This document shows, in pieces, positions 16,848-25,595 of a stretch of 64,000 nt of DNA (position 1 is its first letter; every line of letters begins with the position of its first letter). Origin of the DNA: Marinobacter salsuginis (GTDB taxonomy: Bacteria; Pseudomonadota; Gammaproteobacteria; Pseudomonadales; Oleiphilaceae); the NCBI RefSeq assembly GCF_009617755.1, contig NZ_BGZH01000001.1, forward strand, positions 2,356,001 to 2,420,000, in the 5' to 3' direction. Made by a program: the position numbers and the translations under genes. The notes below the pieces were generated by a model. It saw only the letters and a program-made list of their open reading frames with translations, was not told the origin of the DNA and made no database searches.

Positions 16848-18245
16848 ATGGCCGGGAAACAGTTGCTGTCGATGCCATTGCGCGATCTTGCTGATGGGCT
16901 CCGATCCCGGGACATGACAGCGGAGTCTCTGGTTGAAGCCTCGATAGAAGCCAGCAAGGACTGTGATAACCGAGCCTATATCAGCTGGCGCCCCGAGCCG
17001 GCATTGGAACTTGCCCGCGCCGCTGATCAAGTCAGGGCTGCCGGTGGTTCCACCGGGCCTTTGATGGGTATACCGGTATCGGTAAAGGACATGTTCGGGG
17101 TGTCGGGTTTTCCCACCTACGCCGGTTGTGCGAGAGCCTTGCCGAAAAGCTGGGAGGCTGAAGGGCCTCTGGTTCGAGCCTTGCAATCCCAACTTGCTCC
17201 GGTGGTGGGTAAAACCCACTGCGTGGAGTTCGCTTTCGGGGGGCTGGGAACAAACGCCCATTGGCCAACCCCCCAAAACCCCTGGTGCAAGAATGAGCAT
17301 CGGGTGCCTGGCGGGTCGAGTTCAGGTGCCGGAGTGTCTTTGATCAATGGAACCGCGGCGCTGGCTCTGGGCACTGATACCGCCGGCTCTGTGCGTGTTC
17401 CTGCAGCAATGACGGGTGTGGCCGGCCTCAAGACCACAGGCGGGCGCTGGTCCACCCGCGGAATTGTTCCGCTGTCGAGCACCCTGGATACACCCGGTTT
17501 GCTGGCCCGTCGTGTTGAGGATCTGGCCTTTGCGTTCGAGGCGCTTGACCCGATGTTAGCTCGCAGAGGCGCCGGGATACCTGCCAGCCCGGACCTGTCC
17601 CATTTGACCCTGGGGGTTCCGGATGGTTTTTTTTGGGAGAATTGCAGTCCCGGCATTGCGGAAACTGTCGAAGCATCCCTTAAACAGCTTGAAGCTGCCG
17701 GCGCCCGGCTGGTGAAGTTTGAGTTGTCCGGTCTGGCAACGGTTCATTCAATGTTCCTCAAGGGCGGCGTGGCAGCACCGGAACTGGCGGCTTTAATCAG
17801 GGAAGAGCTACCGGATTACAGATCGTCGCTTGATCCCGATGTGGCGGCCAGGCTTCACAAAGCCGAGGGATTACCCGCGTGGGAGTACATTCAACGCCGT
17901 ACCCTGATTGATCGTTTGTCTGCTCAGGCGGCCGAAGAACTATCAACAGTGGATGCTCTTCTGACACCGACGGTTACGCTTACGCCGCCAACCGTGAGCA
18001 GTCTGGCGGACCCTGATGCCTATGTAGCGGCCAATATGCAGGTTCTGCGCAACACAGCCGTGGCGAATTATCTGGGCCTGTGTGGGCTGAGTTTGCCGGT
18101 CGGTTTCGATTCGATGGGTTTGCCGGTAGGGCTTCAATTGTTGATGGGGCCCTGGCGGGAAGAGCGGCTGCTGGCAGTCGGTCAGGCCGTTGAGCGCTGC
18201 CTCGGCACAGGTCCTGATATAATGGGCCTGGCGCCTGCAGACTAA
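16848..18245 (+). CDS. Amidase-signature family hydrolase
   Basis: 465 residues of the amidase-signature (GatA-like) family. The Ser-cisSer-Lys triad is visible: K80 in GIPVSVKDMFG, the cis-Ser within GGSSSGAG (155-162), and the nucleophile S181 in DTAGSVR. It follows the LigB-like gene by 5 nt and continues the dmp transcription unit. The substrate is unknown. The context suggests an amide or ester derivative of an aromatic or ring-fission compound (inference). It is not a GatA: gatB and gatC are absent nearby. Confidence 0.85.
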   Translation: MAGKQLLSMPLRDLADGLRSRDMTAESLVEASIEASKDCDNRAYISWRPEPALELARAADQVRAAGGSTGPLMGIPVSVKDMFGVSGFPTYAGCARALPKSWEAEGPLVRALQSQLAPVVGKTHCVEFAFGGLGTNAHWPTPQNPWCKNEHRVPGGSSSGAGVSLINGTAALALGTDTAGSVRVPAAMTGVAGLKTTGGRWSTRGIVPLSSTLDTPGLLARRVEDLAFAFEALDPMLARRGAGIPASPDLSHLTLGVPDGFFWENCSPGIAETVEASLKQLEAAGARLVKFELSGLATVHSMFLKGGVAAPELAALIREELPDYRSSLDPDVAARLHKAEGLPAWEYIQRRTLIDRLSAQAAEELSTVDALLTPTVTLTPPTVSSLADPDAYVAANMQVLRNTAVANYLGLCGLSLPVGFDSMGLPVGLQLLMGPWREERLLAVGQAVERCLGTGPDIMGLAPAD

Positions 18246-18307
18246 CGGCTTGTCTGCTTCCTCTGGGTGTCAAATTCGGCGGGCATTTTCTGAGCGGTGA
18301 GGTTCCC

Positions 18308-19255
18308 TTGGCAGGTCTGAAGATTTTAATGATGGGTGCCGGTGGCATTGGTGGATATTACGCGGCAAGACTCGCCCAGGCGGGACACGAGCTGGTCCTG
18401 ACCGCGCGTGGTGATCATCTCAAGGCGTTGAAAACCGGTGGCCTGACTGTGGATTATGAAGGCGAGATTCTGCATCAGGCACTGCCGGCCTTTTCCCACA
18501 CAGAGCTGATGCAGAAGCATGAACCCGATGACTTTGATCTGATCGTCATCGCCCTGAAGTCCACGGCGACAGCGCCGGTCATGGATGAGATTTCCGATTG
18601 GCTGGAGAACGCGTCTGTTCCGATACTGTCGCTCCAGAACGGGGTCGACAACGAGCCGGTGATTGCCGGGGTGGTTGGTGAGGATCGGGTACTGGGTGGG
18701 CTTGCGGTGCGCATTGGCGGCCACATTACCGAACCCGGGCATGTGTTCGCCGAGGGCGTTGCCCAGGTTGTGATGGGTGCCTGGCCCAGGCAGCGACCTG
18801 ACGATCCCCGCGTTTCCCTGCTCAGACGGTTGGAAGCATTGTTCAACGCGGCCGGCATTCCAACCACCGTCTCTGAAAACATCCGTTACGAACTCTGGCG
18901 CAAGCTGGTGATCAACAACGGTGTGAATCCGCTGTCCGCCCTGACCGGTCTTGATACCCGGAGCCTCACACACCACCCAGAATTCCGGAAGATTGTCCAT
19001 GGAATGATGGCGGAAACAGTGGCTGCATCGGAGGCCGACGACGTCAACCTCGGGCCGGAGGATCTGGCCGAGATGTTCGACCTGATCAGCAACTTCAACG
19101 CCATCAAGACGTCCATGCTGGTCGACAAGGAAAAAGGGCGGCCCCTCGAACTGGACAGTATCGCCGGTGCCGTCCTGAGACGCTGCGAGACCCTGGGCAT
19201 TGAGGCGCCATACACCGGGACGGTGAACGCCCTGCTGACCCATTCGCAGAATTAG
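18308..19255 (+). CDS. 2-dehydropantoate 2-reductase family protein (PanE/ApbA-like)
   Basis: A 315-residue NADP-dependent reductase with N-terminal Rossmann GAGGIGGYYAARL, the family KS motif in LIVIALKS, the LQNGVDN block, and C-terminal KLVINNGVNPLSAL with the conserved lysine. The start is a TTG at 18308 behind GAGG. Paralogues of PanE often reduce other 2-oxo acids. Its place 62 nt behind the amidase, after a pathway rich in 2-oxo acids, makes a catabolic substrate possible, but true PanE activity cannot be excluded. Confidence 0.8.
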   Translation: MAGLKILMMGAGGIGGYYAARLAQAGHELVLTARGDHLKALKTGGLTVDYEGEILHQALPAFSHTELMQKHEPDDFDLIVIALKSTATAPVMDEISDWLENASVPILSLQNGVDNEPVIAGVVGEDRVLGGLAVRIGGHITEPGHVFAEGVAQVVMGAWPRQRPDDPRVSLLRRLEALFNAAGIPTTVSENIRYELWRKLVINNGVNPLSALTGLDTRSLTHHPEFRKIVHGMMAETVAASEADDVNLGPEDLAEMFDLISNFNAIKTSMLVDKEKGRPLELDSIAGAVLRRCETLGIEAPYTGTVNALLTHSQN

Positions 19256-20277
19256 CGGTCCGTGAGCTTCAGCTCAATTCGCCGGTTTCTCTGAAGTGCC
19301 TCCGGCGAGGTGCCTTCCGCCACCGGGAAGAACTCGCCAAAGCCGGCAGCCGCCATGCGCCGTTCCGGAACCCCCTGGTCGGCCAGGTAGCGAACGACTG
19401 CAACCGCCCGGGCGGTGGACAGCTCCCAGTTGGAAGGGAATCTCGGGGTGTTGATAGGTATGACATCGGTATGGCCGTCAATTCTCAGAATCCAGTCAAC
19501 GTCATCAGGAATCCTGGCTGAAACATCCAGCAGTAAATCCGCAAGCTTGTCCAGCTCTCGCCGGCCTTCCTCGCCCAGTTCCGCCGAGGCCGAAGCAAAC
19601 AGCAGTTCCGAGGGCAGCAGGAAGCGGTCGCCGACAATCCGGACGTTCTCGTTACCTGCCAGAATATCCCGCAGACGGGCAAAGAATTCCGACTGATACT
19701 GTTCCAGCTGGCTGACCCGCTCCGCCAGCAGGGTATTCAGCCGTCGACTGACCTGCTCCAGTTCCTGCTCTTTCTCGGCGGTCATCTGTTCCTGGAGCTC
19801 CAGTGCGGAGGCAATCTGTCTGAGTTGTTCCCGGAGTGAGGCAATCTGGTTGGACAGCCTCAGGATCATGGCCTGCTGGCTGGCGGACATTTCGTCTTTC
19901 TCGTCGATGGACTCTTCCAATCTGGCCAGCCGTTCCGACTGGGCATCGGCCATGGCGGTCTGCCGCATCAGCTGTTCGCGGGTGGATTCAAGCTGACCAA
20001 CCAGGCTGTCGTTGCGAGCCTGAACACTGGTCAGCTGTTCTTCCAGCGCTTCGCTTCGGCTTTCCTCAAGGCCCAACAGCTCCGAGAGTTCGTTCAACTG
20101 GGCATTCAGGCGCGCAAGCTGGGTATCCCGGTCGGACAGGGTCTGGGACAGGTAGAGCTGGCTAACCACGTACACCAGCAGCATGAAGATCACCAGCATC
20201 AGAAGAGCCGAGAGGGCATCCACATACCCCGGCCAGACGTTGGTGGTGCTGCGGCTTCGGCGCCTGGATCCAATCAT
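19252..20277 (-). CDS. OmpA/MotB-domain protein with coiled coil
   Basis: 341 residues: one N-terminal membrane anchor (~20-42), a long heptad-rich coiled coil (~45-185), and a C-terminal OmpA-like peptidoglycan-binding domain with DGHTDVIPI and NWELSTARAVAVVRYL. It overlaps the start of its MotA-like partner by 4 nt, so the two form a stator-like pair in the inner membrane. A role in cell-envelope energisation is inferred. The 3' end overlaps the convergent reductase gene by 4 nt. Confidence 0.85.
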   Translation of the reverse strand: MIGSRRRSRSTTNVWPGYVDALSALLMLVIFMLLVYVVSQLYLSQTLSDRDTQLARLNAQLNELSELLGLEESRSEALEEQLTSVQARNDSLVGQLESTREQLMRQTAMADAQSERLARLEESIDEKDEMSASQQAMILRLSNQIASLREQLRQIASALELQEQMTAEKEQELEQVSRRLNTLLAERVSQLEQYQSEFFARLRDILAGNENVRIVGDRFLLPSELLFASASAELGEEGRRELDKLADLLLDVSARIPDDVDWILRIDGHTDVIPINTPRFPSNWELSTARAVAVVRYLADQGVPERRMAAAGFGEFFPVAEGTSPEALQRNRRIELKLTDR

Positions 20278-21002
20278 GACAGGTCTTTCTCGCTATCTAC
20301 GCGGTCTACCAGGTTGGTCACGCCGGTCAGCCACTCCTCGAGACCGTCATAAAAGCGGTTCTGGGCATGACCAGCCTGGATGTCCAGAAAGCCAAGTATC
20401 AGTGAGCCGCCAAGGCCTAGCAGGGAGGAACTGAACGCCGTGCCCATGCCCTCCAGGGGTGTAAGCAGGCCTTCCTGAAGCTCCGCGAACACTTTGCCGA
20501 AGTCTTCCTGGCTCATGTCCAGGCCCGTGATGACCTGGCCGACCGAGTTGATGGTGCCCAGCAGGCCCCAGAAGGTGCCCAAAAGCCCCAGAAATACCAG
20601 GAGGCTGATGAAATAGCGGGTGATTTCCCGCTGTTCGTCCATGCGGGAGTGGATACCATCGAGTACGGTTCGCAGGGACAGGGTGGACAGCGTGAACCGG
20701 TCCTTGGTGGCATCCTCGCCGAGCTGCCTTGCCAGCGGCTTCAGCAATTTGGGCTCCTGAACCACCGAAAGGCCGGCGTGTCCGGTCCGGAACTGGGCGA
20801 CCCACTTCAGTTCCGGAAACAGCACGAACACCTGCCGGTAGGTCAGCGCAATGCCGACGATCAGAACCCCCAGAATCAGCAGATTGAAAACCCAGTTGGC
20901 CATAAAGGCCGAGATCAGGGGTTTGTGGATCAGTGCGCCGACGATGGCGACTACGCCTAGGAACAGCGTCATCCAGAACAGGGTGTGCTTGGGGTTGCTC
21001 AT
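20274..21002 (-). CDS. MotA/TolQ/ExbB-like proton channel subunit
   Basis: 242 residues with membrane segments near 8-30, 33-55 and in the FISLLVFLGLLGTFWGLLGTI region. The latter, with its GTFWGLLGT motif, is the signature of MotA/TolQ/ExbB channels. The protein is encoded upstream of the OmpA-domain partner in a two-gene operon. The start at 21002 (MSNPKHTLF) is chosen over a TTG at 21035 that would add 11 basic residues. It is probably not the flagellar stator, because no flagellar genes are adjacent. Confidence 0.82.
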   Translation of the reverse strand: MSNPKHTLFWMTLFLGVVAIVGALIHKPLISAFMANWVFNLLILGVLIVGIALTYRQVFVLFPELKWVAQFRTGHAGLSVVQEPKLLKPLARQLGEDATKDRFTLSTLSLRTVLDGIHSRMDEQREITRYFISLLVFLGLLGTFWGLLGTINSVGQVITGLDMSQEDFGKVFAELQEGLLTPLEGMGTAFSSSLLGLGGSLILGFLDIQAGHAQNRFYDGLEEWLTGVTNLVDRVDSEKDLS

Positions 21003-21097
21003 AGCGATGGCCAGCTTTTTTGAGATATTCCTCAAAACGTTAGCACAGATATGAGAAGCTGTTGCCGACAGTAACTGAACTTTAATCGGAGCACTTC

Positions 21098-21544
21098 ATG
21101 GCCGGTGATCTGCCTTTCCGTTTTCGTTTCCGTGTTCGCTATGGCGAATGCGATGCCCAGGGTGTGGTGTTCAACGCCCGCTATGCGGATTTCGTTGATA
21201 TTGCAGTGAATGAGTATATTCGCACGCTGTTTGGCGATTACCAGCATCTGCTGGATCAGGATCTGGATATTCAGGTTGTGAGCCTCACCGTGAACTGGAA
21301 AGCCCCGGCGAAGTTCGATGATGTGCTGGAGGCGCGTATTCGGGCGGGGCGAATCGGCAACACTTCGTTTACATTGCATCTGGAGTTTTTCCGATATGGG
21401 GATGGGGCGTTTATCGCTGATGCCGATGTGACCTACGTGTTGATTCAGCCTTCAGTGATGGGAAAAGTGACGATACCGGATCATATTCGTGAACTGCTGG
21501 AGCAGGGCGCTCCTGGCCAGTTGATCAGTCACGCGGGGGAATGA
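21098..21544 (+). CDS. 4-hydroxybenzoyl-CoA thioesterase family (YbgC/FadM-like) acyl-CoA thioesterase
   Basis: A 148-residue single-hotdog protein with the family motif RYGECDAQGVVFNARYADF, in which the Asp is the catalytic residue. It hydrolyses acyl-CoA thioesters; the exact substrate is unknown. The CGGAGC ribosome site lies close before ATG 21098. It is transcribed divergently from the MotA-like gene. Confidence 0.85.
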   Translation: MAGDLPFRFRFRVRYGECDAQGVVFNARYADFVDIAVNEYIRTLFGDYQHLLDQDLDIQVVSLTVNWKAPAKFDDVLEARIRAGRIGNTSFTLHLEFFRYGDGAFIADADVTYVLIQPSVMGKVTIPDHIRELLEQGAPGQLISHAGE

Positions 21545-21555
21545 ACTCGAAGCGT

Positions 21556-21590
21556 AAGAAAAAGGCCAGATGAGAATCTCACCTGGCCTT
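21556..21590 (-). terminator. Rho-independent terminator of the DJ-1/PfpI gene
   Basis: AAGGCCAG (21562-21569) and CTGGCCTT (21583-21590) form an 8-bp stem, extended inward by TGAG/CTCA after one mismatch. On the minus strand the stem is followed by TTTTTCTT, so it ends the minus-strand gene 21617-22300. The stem could also slow the convergent thioesterase transcript. Confidence 0.75.
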
Positions 21591-21616
21591 GGGTTCATCT
21601 TCCGGTCTTTACCGGA

Positions 21617-22300
21617 TCAGGCCTCCTGCAAAGCCTGCACAACGGCTTTCGCGGCGCCCTCGGAGGATGCCGGGTTCTGCCCGGTGATCAGCTTGCCGTC
21701 CACCACGATGTGCGGAGCCCAGTCGTCACCGCGGGTGTAGGTGGCGGTATTTTCCTTCAGCATGTCCTCGAGCAGGAAAGGCACCACACCGCTGAGGCCT
21801 ACTGCTTCTTCCTCGCTGTTGGTGAAGCCCGTTACTTCCCGGCCGCCAACGATGTTCTGGCCCGGTTTGACTTCCACGTTCTTGAACACGGCCGGCGCGT
21901 GGCAAACCGCACCAATGACCTTGTCCTGCTCGTAGGCGGTCTTGATCAGGGCAATGGACTTGTCGTCGTTGACCAGATCCCAGAGCGGGCCGTGGCCACC
22001 CGGATAGAAAATCGCGTCGTACTCGTTCATGTCCACATCACTCAGCTTCTTGGTGCTGGCAAGGGATTCCTTGGCGTGGGCATCCTGCTGGAAACGACGG
22101 GTGGTTTCCGTGAGTGCCTCTTCCGCCTCGCTGTTGGGGTCCACTGGCGGCTGGCCGCCTTTCGGCGAGGCGATGGTGATGTCTGCACCGGCATCCCGGA
22201 AAACATAGTAGGGCGCGGTGAATTCTTCGAGCCAGAAGCCGGTCTTGTGGCCGGTGTCGCCCATCTGGTCATGTGAGGTGAGAACCATCAGAATCTTCAT
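21617..22300 (-). CDS. DJ-1/PfpI family protein (class I glutamine amidotransferase-like, Hsp31-type)
   Basis: 227 residues with the nucleophile elbow AVCHAPA (catalytic Cys followed by His) and the YPGGHGPLWDL loop typical of the Hsp31/YhbO-like group. These proteins act on methylglyoxal or glycated molecules, or as stress chaperones. AAAGGACG precedes the ATG. It is a single-gene unit with its own terminator. Confidence 0.88.
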   Translation of the reverse strand: MKILMVLTSHDQMGDTGHKTGFWLEEFTAPYYVFRDAGADITIASPKGGQPPVDPNSEAEEALTETTRRFQQDAHAKESLASTKKLSDVDMNEYDAIFYPGGHGPLWDLVNDDKSIALIKTAYEQDKVIGAVCHAPAVFKNVEVKPGQNIVGGREVTGFTNSEEEAVGLSGVVPFLLEDMLKENTATYTRGDDWAPHIVVDGKLITGQNPASSEGAAKAVVQALQEA

Positions 22301-22539
22301 GGTGTCCGTCCTTTCTGTTGACGAATGAATGGCACTTTCGACAGCTATTGGTAAATAACGTGCAGCCGGTTTGGTGAATCACTTCTTGACTGATCTGGTA
22401 ACCGATCTTGTGCCATGGGTGGTTGATTTCAACCGTGATTACGTAAATCCGACGTTCCCGGATCTTGAACCGTCTATACTGGACACAGATGACCAGACTG
22501 CATAAGAACCTGAAAGACTCACGTGCAAGGACGACAGGA

Positions 22540-23292
22540 ATGCGAGTGCTAACAGCCGCCCTTCTGATGGTGTTGGTGTTTCCGGCTTGGGCCCAGCAGG
22601 GCACAGAAACTGTGGAACCTCTTACCATCACCGTGGGTGCCAACCATGCCCCCCCATACCGGATTCTCGAGGGTGGGGAGAGAACCGGCCTCTACGTGGA
22701 GATCTTCGAGGAGATTGCCGATCGGCTCGGCTGGGAAGTGCACTACCGGGAAGCCCCGTTCAGGCGCGTGTTGAGAATGGTCCAGCAGGGCGAGGTTGAT
22801 GTCATGCTTGGTCCTCTGGAAACCGAGGAACGGGCCGAATTGATGGAATTTGTGGCACCGGCGTTTCCGCCAGAACGACGATTGTTCTTTTATCTGAACA
22901 AAGAGCACCGCATTGAGCGCTACGCCGATCTGTACGGCAGGGCTATTGGCGTGCTCGAAGGCGCGTCGTATTTTCCGAGGTTTGATGATGATGAGGGCTT
23001 GCTCAAAGAACCTGCGCCTCGATATGAAAACCTGATGCTGATGCTTCAGAAGGGCCGGGTGGATGTGGTGATTGCGCCAGAACTGGTGGGTTTGTACGCG
23101 GTTGAGAAACTGGGTCTGGATATTGAGGTCTCGCCGTTCTTTGTGCCCGGAGAGCGCTCTTACATCGCCGTTGCGAAAAACTCGCCGGTGATTCAGTACG
23201 CCGACGATATCCGGGCGGCGCTGAAACTGATTGAAATGGAAGGCATACACGAGGACCTGGTGTTGAAGTATCTGGACCGAGCCGCCGAATGA
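22540..23292 (+). CDS. Periplasmic family 3 solute-binding protein
   Basis: 250 residues with a signal peptide (MRVLTAALLMVLVFPAWAQ) and a type 3 binding-protein fold (NHAPPYRILEGG, GLYVEIFEEIADRLGW, GEVDVMLGPL). The ATG at 22540 follows AGGACGACAGG. An upstream ATG at 22489 would put a long charged stretch before the signal peptide, and it lies only a few bases after a likely -10 box (TATACT, 22475-22480). There are no permease or ATPase genes nearby, so it may be a sensor-type or orphan binding protein. Confidence 0.8.
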   Translation: MRVLTAALLMVLVFPAWAQQGTETVEPLTITVGANHAPPYRILEGGERTGLYVEIFEEIADRLGWEVHYREAPFRRVLRMVQQGEVDVMLGPLETEERAELMEFVAPAFPPERRLFFYLNKEHRIERYADLYGRAIGVLEGASYFPRFDDDEGLLKEPAPRYENLMLMLQKGRVDVVIAPELVGLYAVEKLGLDIEVSPFFVPGERSYIAVAKNSPVIQYADDIRAALKLIEMEGIHEDLVLKYLDRAAE

Positions 23293-24671
23293 TTCCTGCG
23301 CAGTCTGATCTCTGGTTTCTGCCCCTGGGAGGCACCGGCGAAATTGGCATGAACCTCAACCTCTATGGCCACGACGGTGCCTGGTTGATGGTGGATTGCG
23401 GCGTCACCTTTCCAAAGCCTGGCCGTATTGCCGCTGGTGGAACCGTGCACCACCGGGGGGAACCGCCGGTACAAATGGCGGATCCCGCTTTCATCGCTGA
23501 CCGCCGTGACCGCCTCGCGGGTCTGGTGATAACCCATGCCCATGAGGATCACGTTGGAGCCGTACCCTATCTCTGGCCGCTGTTGCAGTGTCCGATCTAT
23601 ACCAGTCGGTTCACTGCGGAAATTCTGCGACGAAAACTGGCGGAGTTCGATCTGCTGCACCGGGTTCCGATCATTGAAGTGGAGACCGGCCAGAGCAAAC
23701 AGATCGGGCCGTTCAGCGTGCAGTGGCTGGCGCTGACGCATTCCATTCCAGATCCCAACGCCCTGATGATTCGAACCGCCGCAGGTAACATCTTTCATAG
23801 CGGTGACTGGAAGCTGGATGAGCAGCCGCTGGTCGGCCATGGCTATTCGCCACAGACCTTTACCGATCTGGCAAAAGAGGGTGTGAACGCCATGGTATGC
23901 GACTCCACCAACGCAACGGTGTCAGGTCACTCGGTGTCCGAGGCGGCCTTGCATACCGGATTGTTGCAGGCTATACGATCCGCTGAGGGGCGCGTTGTAG
24001 TGACCTGCTTCGGCAGCAATATTGCCCGCCTGCATACGCTCTCTTCGATTGCGCGACAAACCGGGCGCTATATGGGGCTGTTAGGCCGTTCGCTGATCAA
24101 TATGAGCGGCGCCGCCAGGGCCGCCGGGCTGTGGGATTCGGCTGACCAGTTGATCAATCCCGCTCATCTTGGTTATCTGCCCCGGGATGAAGTCATGGCC
24201 GTGGCCACCGGCAGTCAGGGTGAACCCAGAACGGCTCTGCGCAGACTGGCTGCTGGTACGCATCCGGATTTCGAGCTGGAAGCCGGCGATACAGTTATCT
24301 TCAGCGCCCGTGCTATTCCCGGCAATGAAGAAGCCATCGAGGCGCTCGTGGCGAGACTCAAAGAGTTGGGTGTCCGGGTTATCACCGCCGAAGATGCGGA
24401 TTTGCCAATTCATGCTTCAGGTCATCCTGCGCAGGAAGAACTGGAGTTAATGTACAAATGGGTCAGGCCTGCCATTGCCATTCCGGTGCATGGTGAGGCT
24501 GAACACATGGAAACGCACGCTGACATAGCCAAAGCAACTGGTGTACCCCGAGCCATGGTGGGCAGAAACGGCGATCTTTTCATGATCCGGCCAGTGCCGG
24601 GGATACGTCGCCAGGTTGTCGAAACCGGCCGTCTGGGCTGGCACAAAGAAGGTCTTGTCAGAGTTGAATAA
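23289..24671 (+). CDS. RNase J-like metallo-beta-lactamase/beta-CASP hydrolase
   Basis: 460 residues. It has the N-terminal signature LPLGGTGEIGMNLNLYG, metal motif HAHEDH (83-88), FHSGDWKLD, the beta-CASP Ser/Thr block (CDSTNATVSGHS) and IPVHGEAEH. RNase J enzymes process and degrade RNA. At 460 residues it is shorter than the roughly 550-residue Firmicutes enzymes and lacks most of the C-terminal domain, as in other proteobacterial homologues. The start overlaps the upstream binding-protein stop by 4 nt. Confidence 0.85.
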   Translation: MIPAQSDLWFLPLGGTGEIGMNLNLYGHDGAWLMVDCGVTFPKPGRIAAGGTVHHRGEPPVQMADPAFIADRRDRLAGLVITHAHEDHVGAVPYLWPLLQCPIYTSRFTAEILRRKLAEFDLLHRVPIIEVETGQSKQIGPFSVQWLALTHSIPDPNALMIRTAAGNIFHSGDWKLDEQPLVGHGYSPQTFTDLAKEGVNAMVCDSTNATVSGHSVSEAALHTGLLQAIRSAEGRVVVTCFGSNIARLHTLSSIARQTGRYMGLLGRSLINMSGAARAAGLWDSADQLINPAHLGYLPRDEVMAVATGSQGEPRTALRRLAAGTHPDFELEAGDTVIFSARAIPGNEEAIEALVARLKELGVRVITAEDADLPIHASGHPAQEELELMYKWVRPAIAIPVHGEAEHMETHADIAKATGVPRAMVGRNGDLFMIRPVPGIRRQVVETGRLGWHKEGLVRVE

Positions 24672-25476
24672 GCTATTGTTTTCTGTTGTTGGTAAGTCAC
24701 TTGTCTTTTTTGCAGCCGCGATGATTCTTTCGCCGACTAATGCCACGGCAGTAACCCCGTGCGACACACTCACCGTGAGTGGTAATCCGGAGTATCCGCC
24801 CCTGCTCTGGCGAGACGAGCAAAATCCTGGTTTCCTGAATGGCGCCGTACCTGCTTTGCTCCGGGAAATTACCCAACCCCTCGGCGTAACCGTGGAAGTG
24901 AAAGATATCGGTTCCTGGGCCCGGGTCCAACGGATGGCGCGCGAGGGGGAGATTGATATGGTAGCCGGGGCGTTCATCACGTCGGAACGCATTCGCTACA
25001 TGGATTATCTGCTTCCTCCGGTCACGCACTTGCCAACAGCGGTCTGGGTGCCCATCGGGCGGGAGTTCGTCTATCGCCACTGGCCAGACCTGAAGGGCAA
25101 GCGCGGCAGTACCCTGATCAACAACAGCTTTGGCCAGAACTTCGACCGGTATGCAGAGCAGAATCTGCGCATTGAAGGTGTCCGGTCCATTGAGCAATCC
25201 TTCCAGATGGCGTTGGTTGATCGTGTTGATTATGTGCTCTATGAAGTCCTTCAGGGAGAGGTGAAACTTGAATACATGGGCATTGCTGACGATTTCGTTC
25301 CGCTGGAAACGCCGGTTAGCCGTGAGGGCCTGTTTCTGACTTTTTCCAAGGCTTCGCCGTGTAATTCTTTTGAACTGAGAGAGCGCATTGCGGACCGGCT
25401 TTATGAGCTCGTGAACTCTGGCAGGGTCGATGAGCTGATCCTGCAGTATAAAGCTCGTTATACAAAAGCGAGTTGA
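24655..25476 (+). CDS. Second periplasmic family 3 solute-binding protein
   Basis: 273 residues: a signal peptide (VVGKSLVFFAAAMILSPTNATA) then a type 3 binding-protein domain (VSGNPEYPPLLWRDEQ, FLNGAVPALLREITQPLGV, GEIDMVAGAF). The start is uncertain. The TTG at 24655 behind GAAGG is chosen; it overlaps the RNase J-like gene by 17 nt. A TTG at 24664 is a close alternative. It forms an apparent operon with the preceding two genes. Confidence 0.75.
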   Translation: MSELNKLLFSVVGKSLVFFAAAMILSPTNATAVTPCDTLTVSGNPEYPPLLWRDEQNPGFLNGAVPALLREITQPLGVTVEVKDIGSWARVQRMAREGEIDMVAGAFITSERIRYMDYLLPPVTHLPTAVWVPIGREFVYRHWPDLKGKRGSTLINNSFGQNFDRYAEQNLRIEGVRSIEQSFQMALVDRVDYVLYEVLQGEVKLEYMGIADDFVPLETPVSREGLFLTFSKASPCNSFELRERIADRLYELVNSGRVDELILQYKARYTKAS

Positions 25477-25595
25477 GAGGCTACCGTTAGTGCTAGCACA
25501 TGAACTTTTGAGGCGCACCCGTCGTAACTCAGTACAGGTACTCCCGGTATAAAATAAAATTCATGGGCAGTATTGCTGGGAAGGAGTCCGTAGCA

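Noticed and set aside
19252..21002. MotA/OmpA pair as the ZorAB part of a Zorya defence system
   Set aside because: The MotA-like protein is short (242 residues) without the long ZorA tail, and no zorC, zorD or zorE helicase or nuclease gene is adjacent. A general envelope stator-like pair is the simpler reading.
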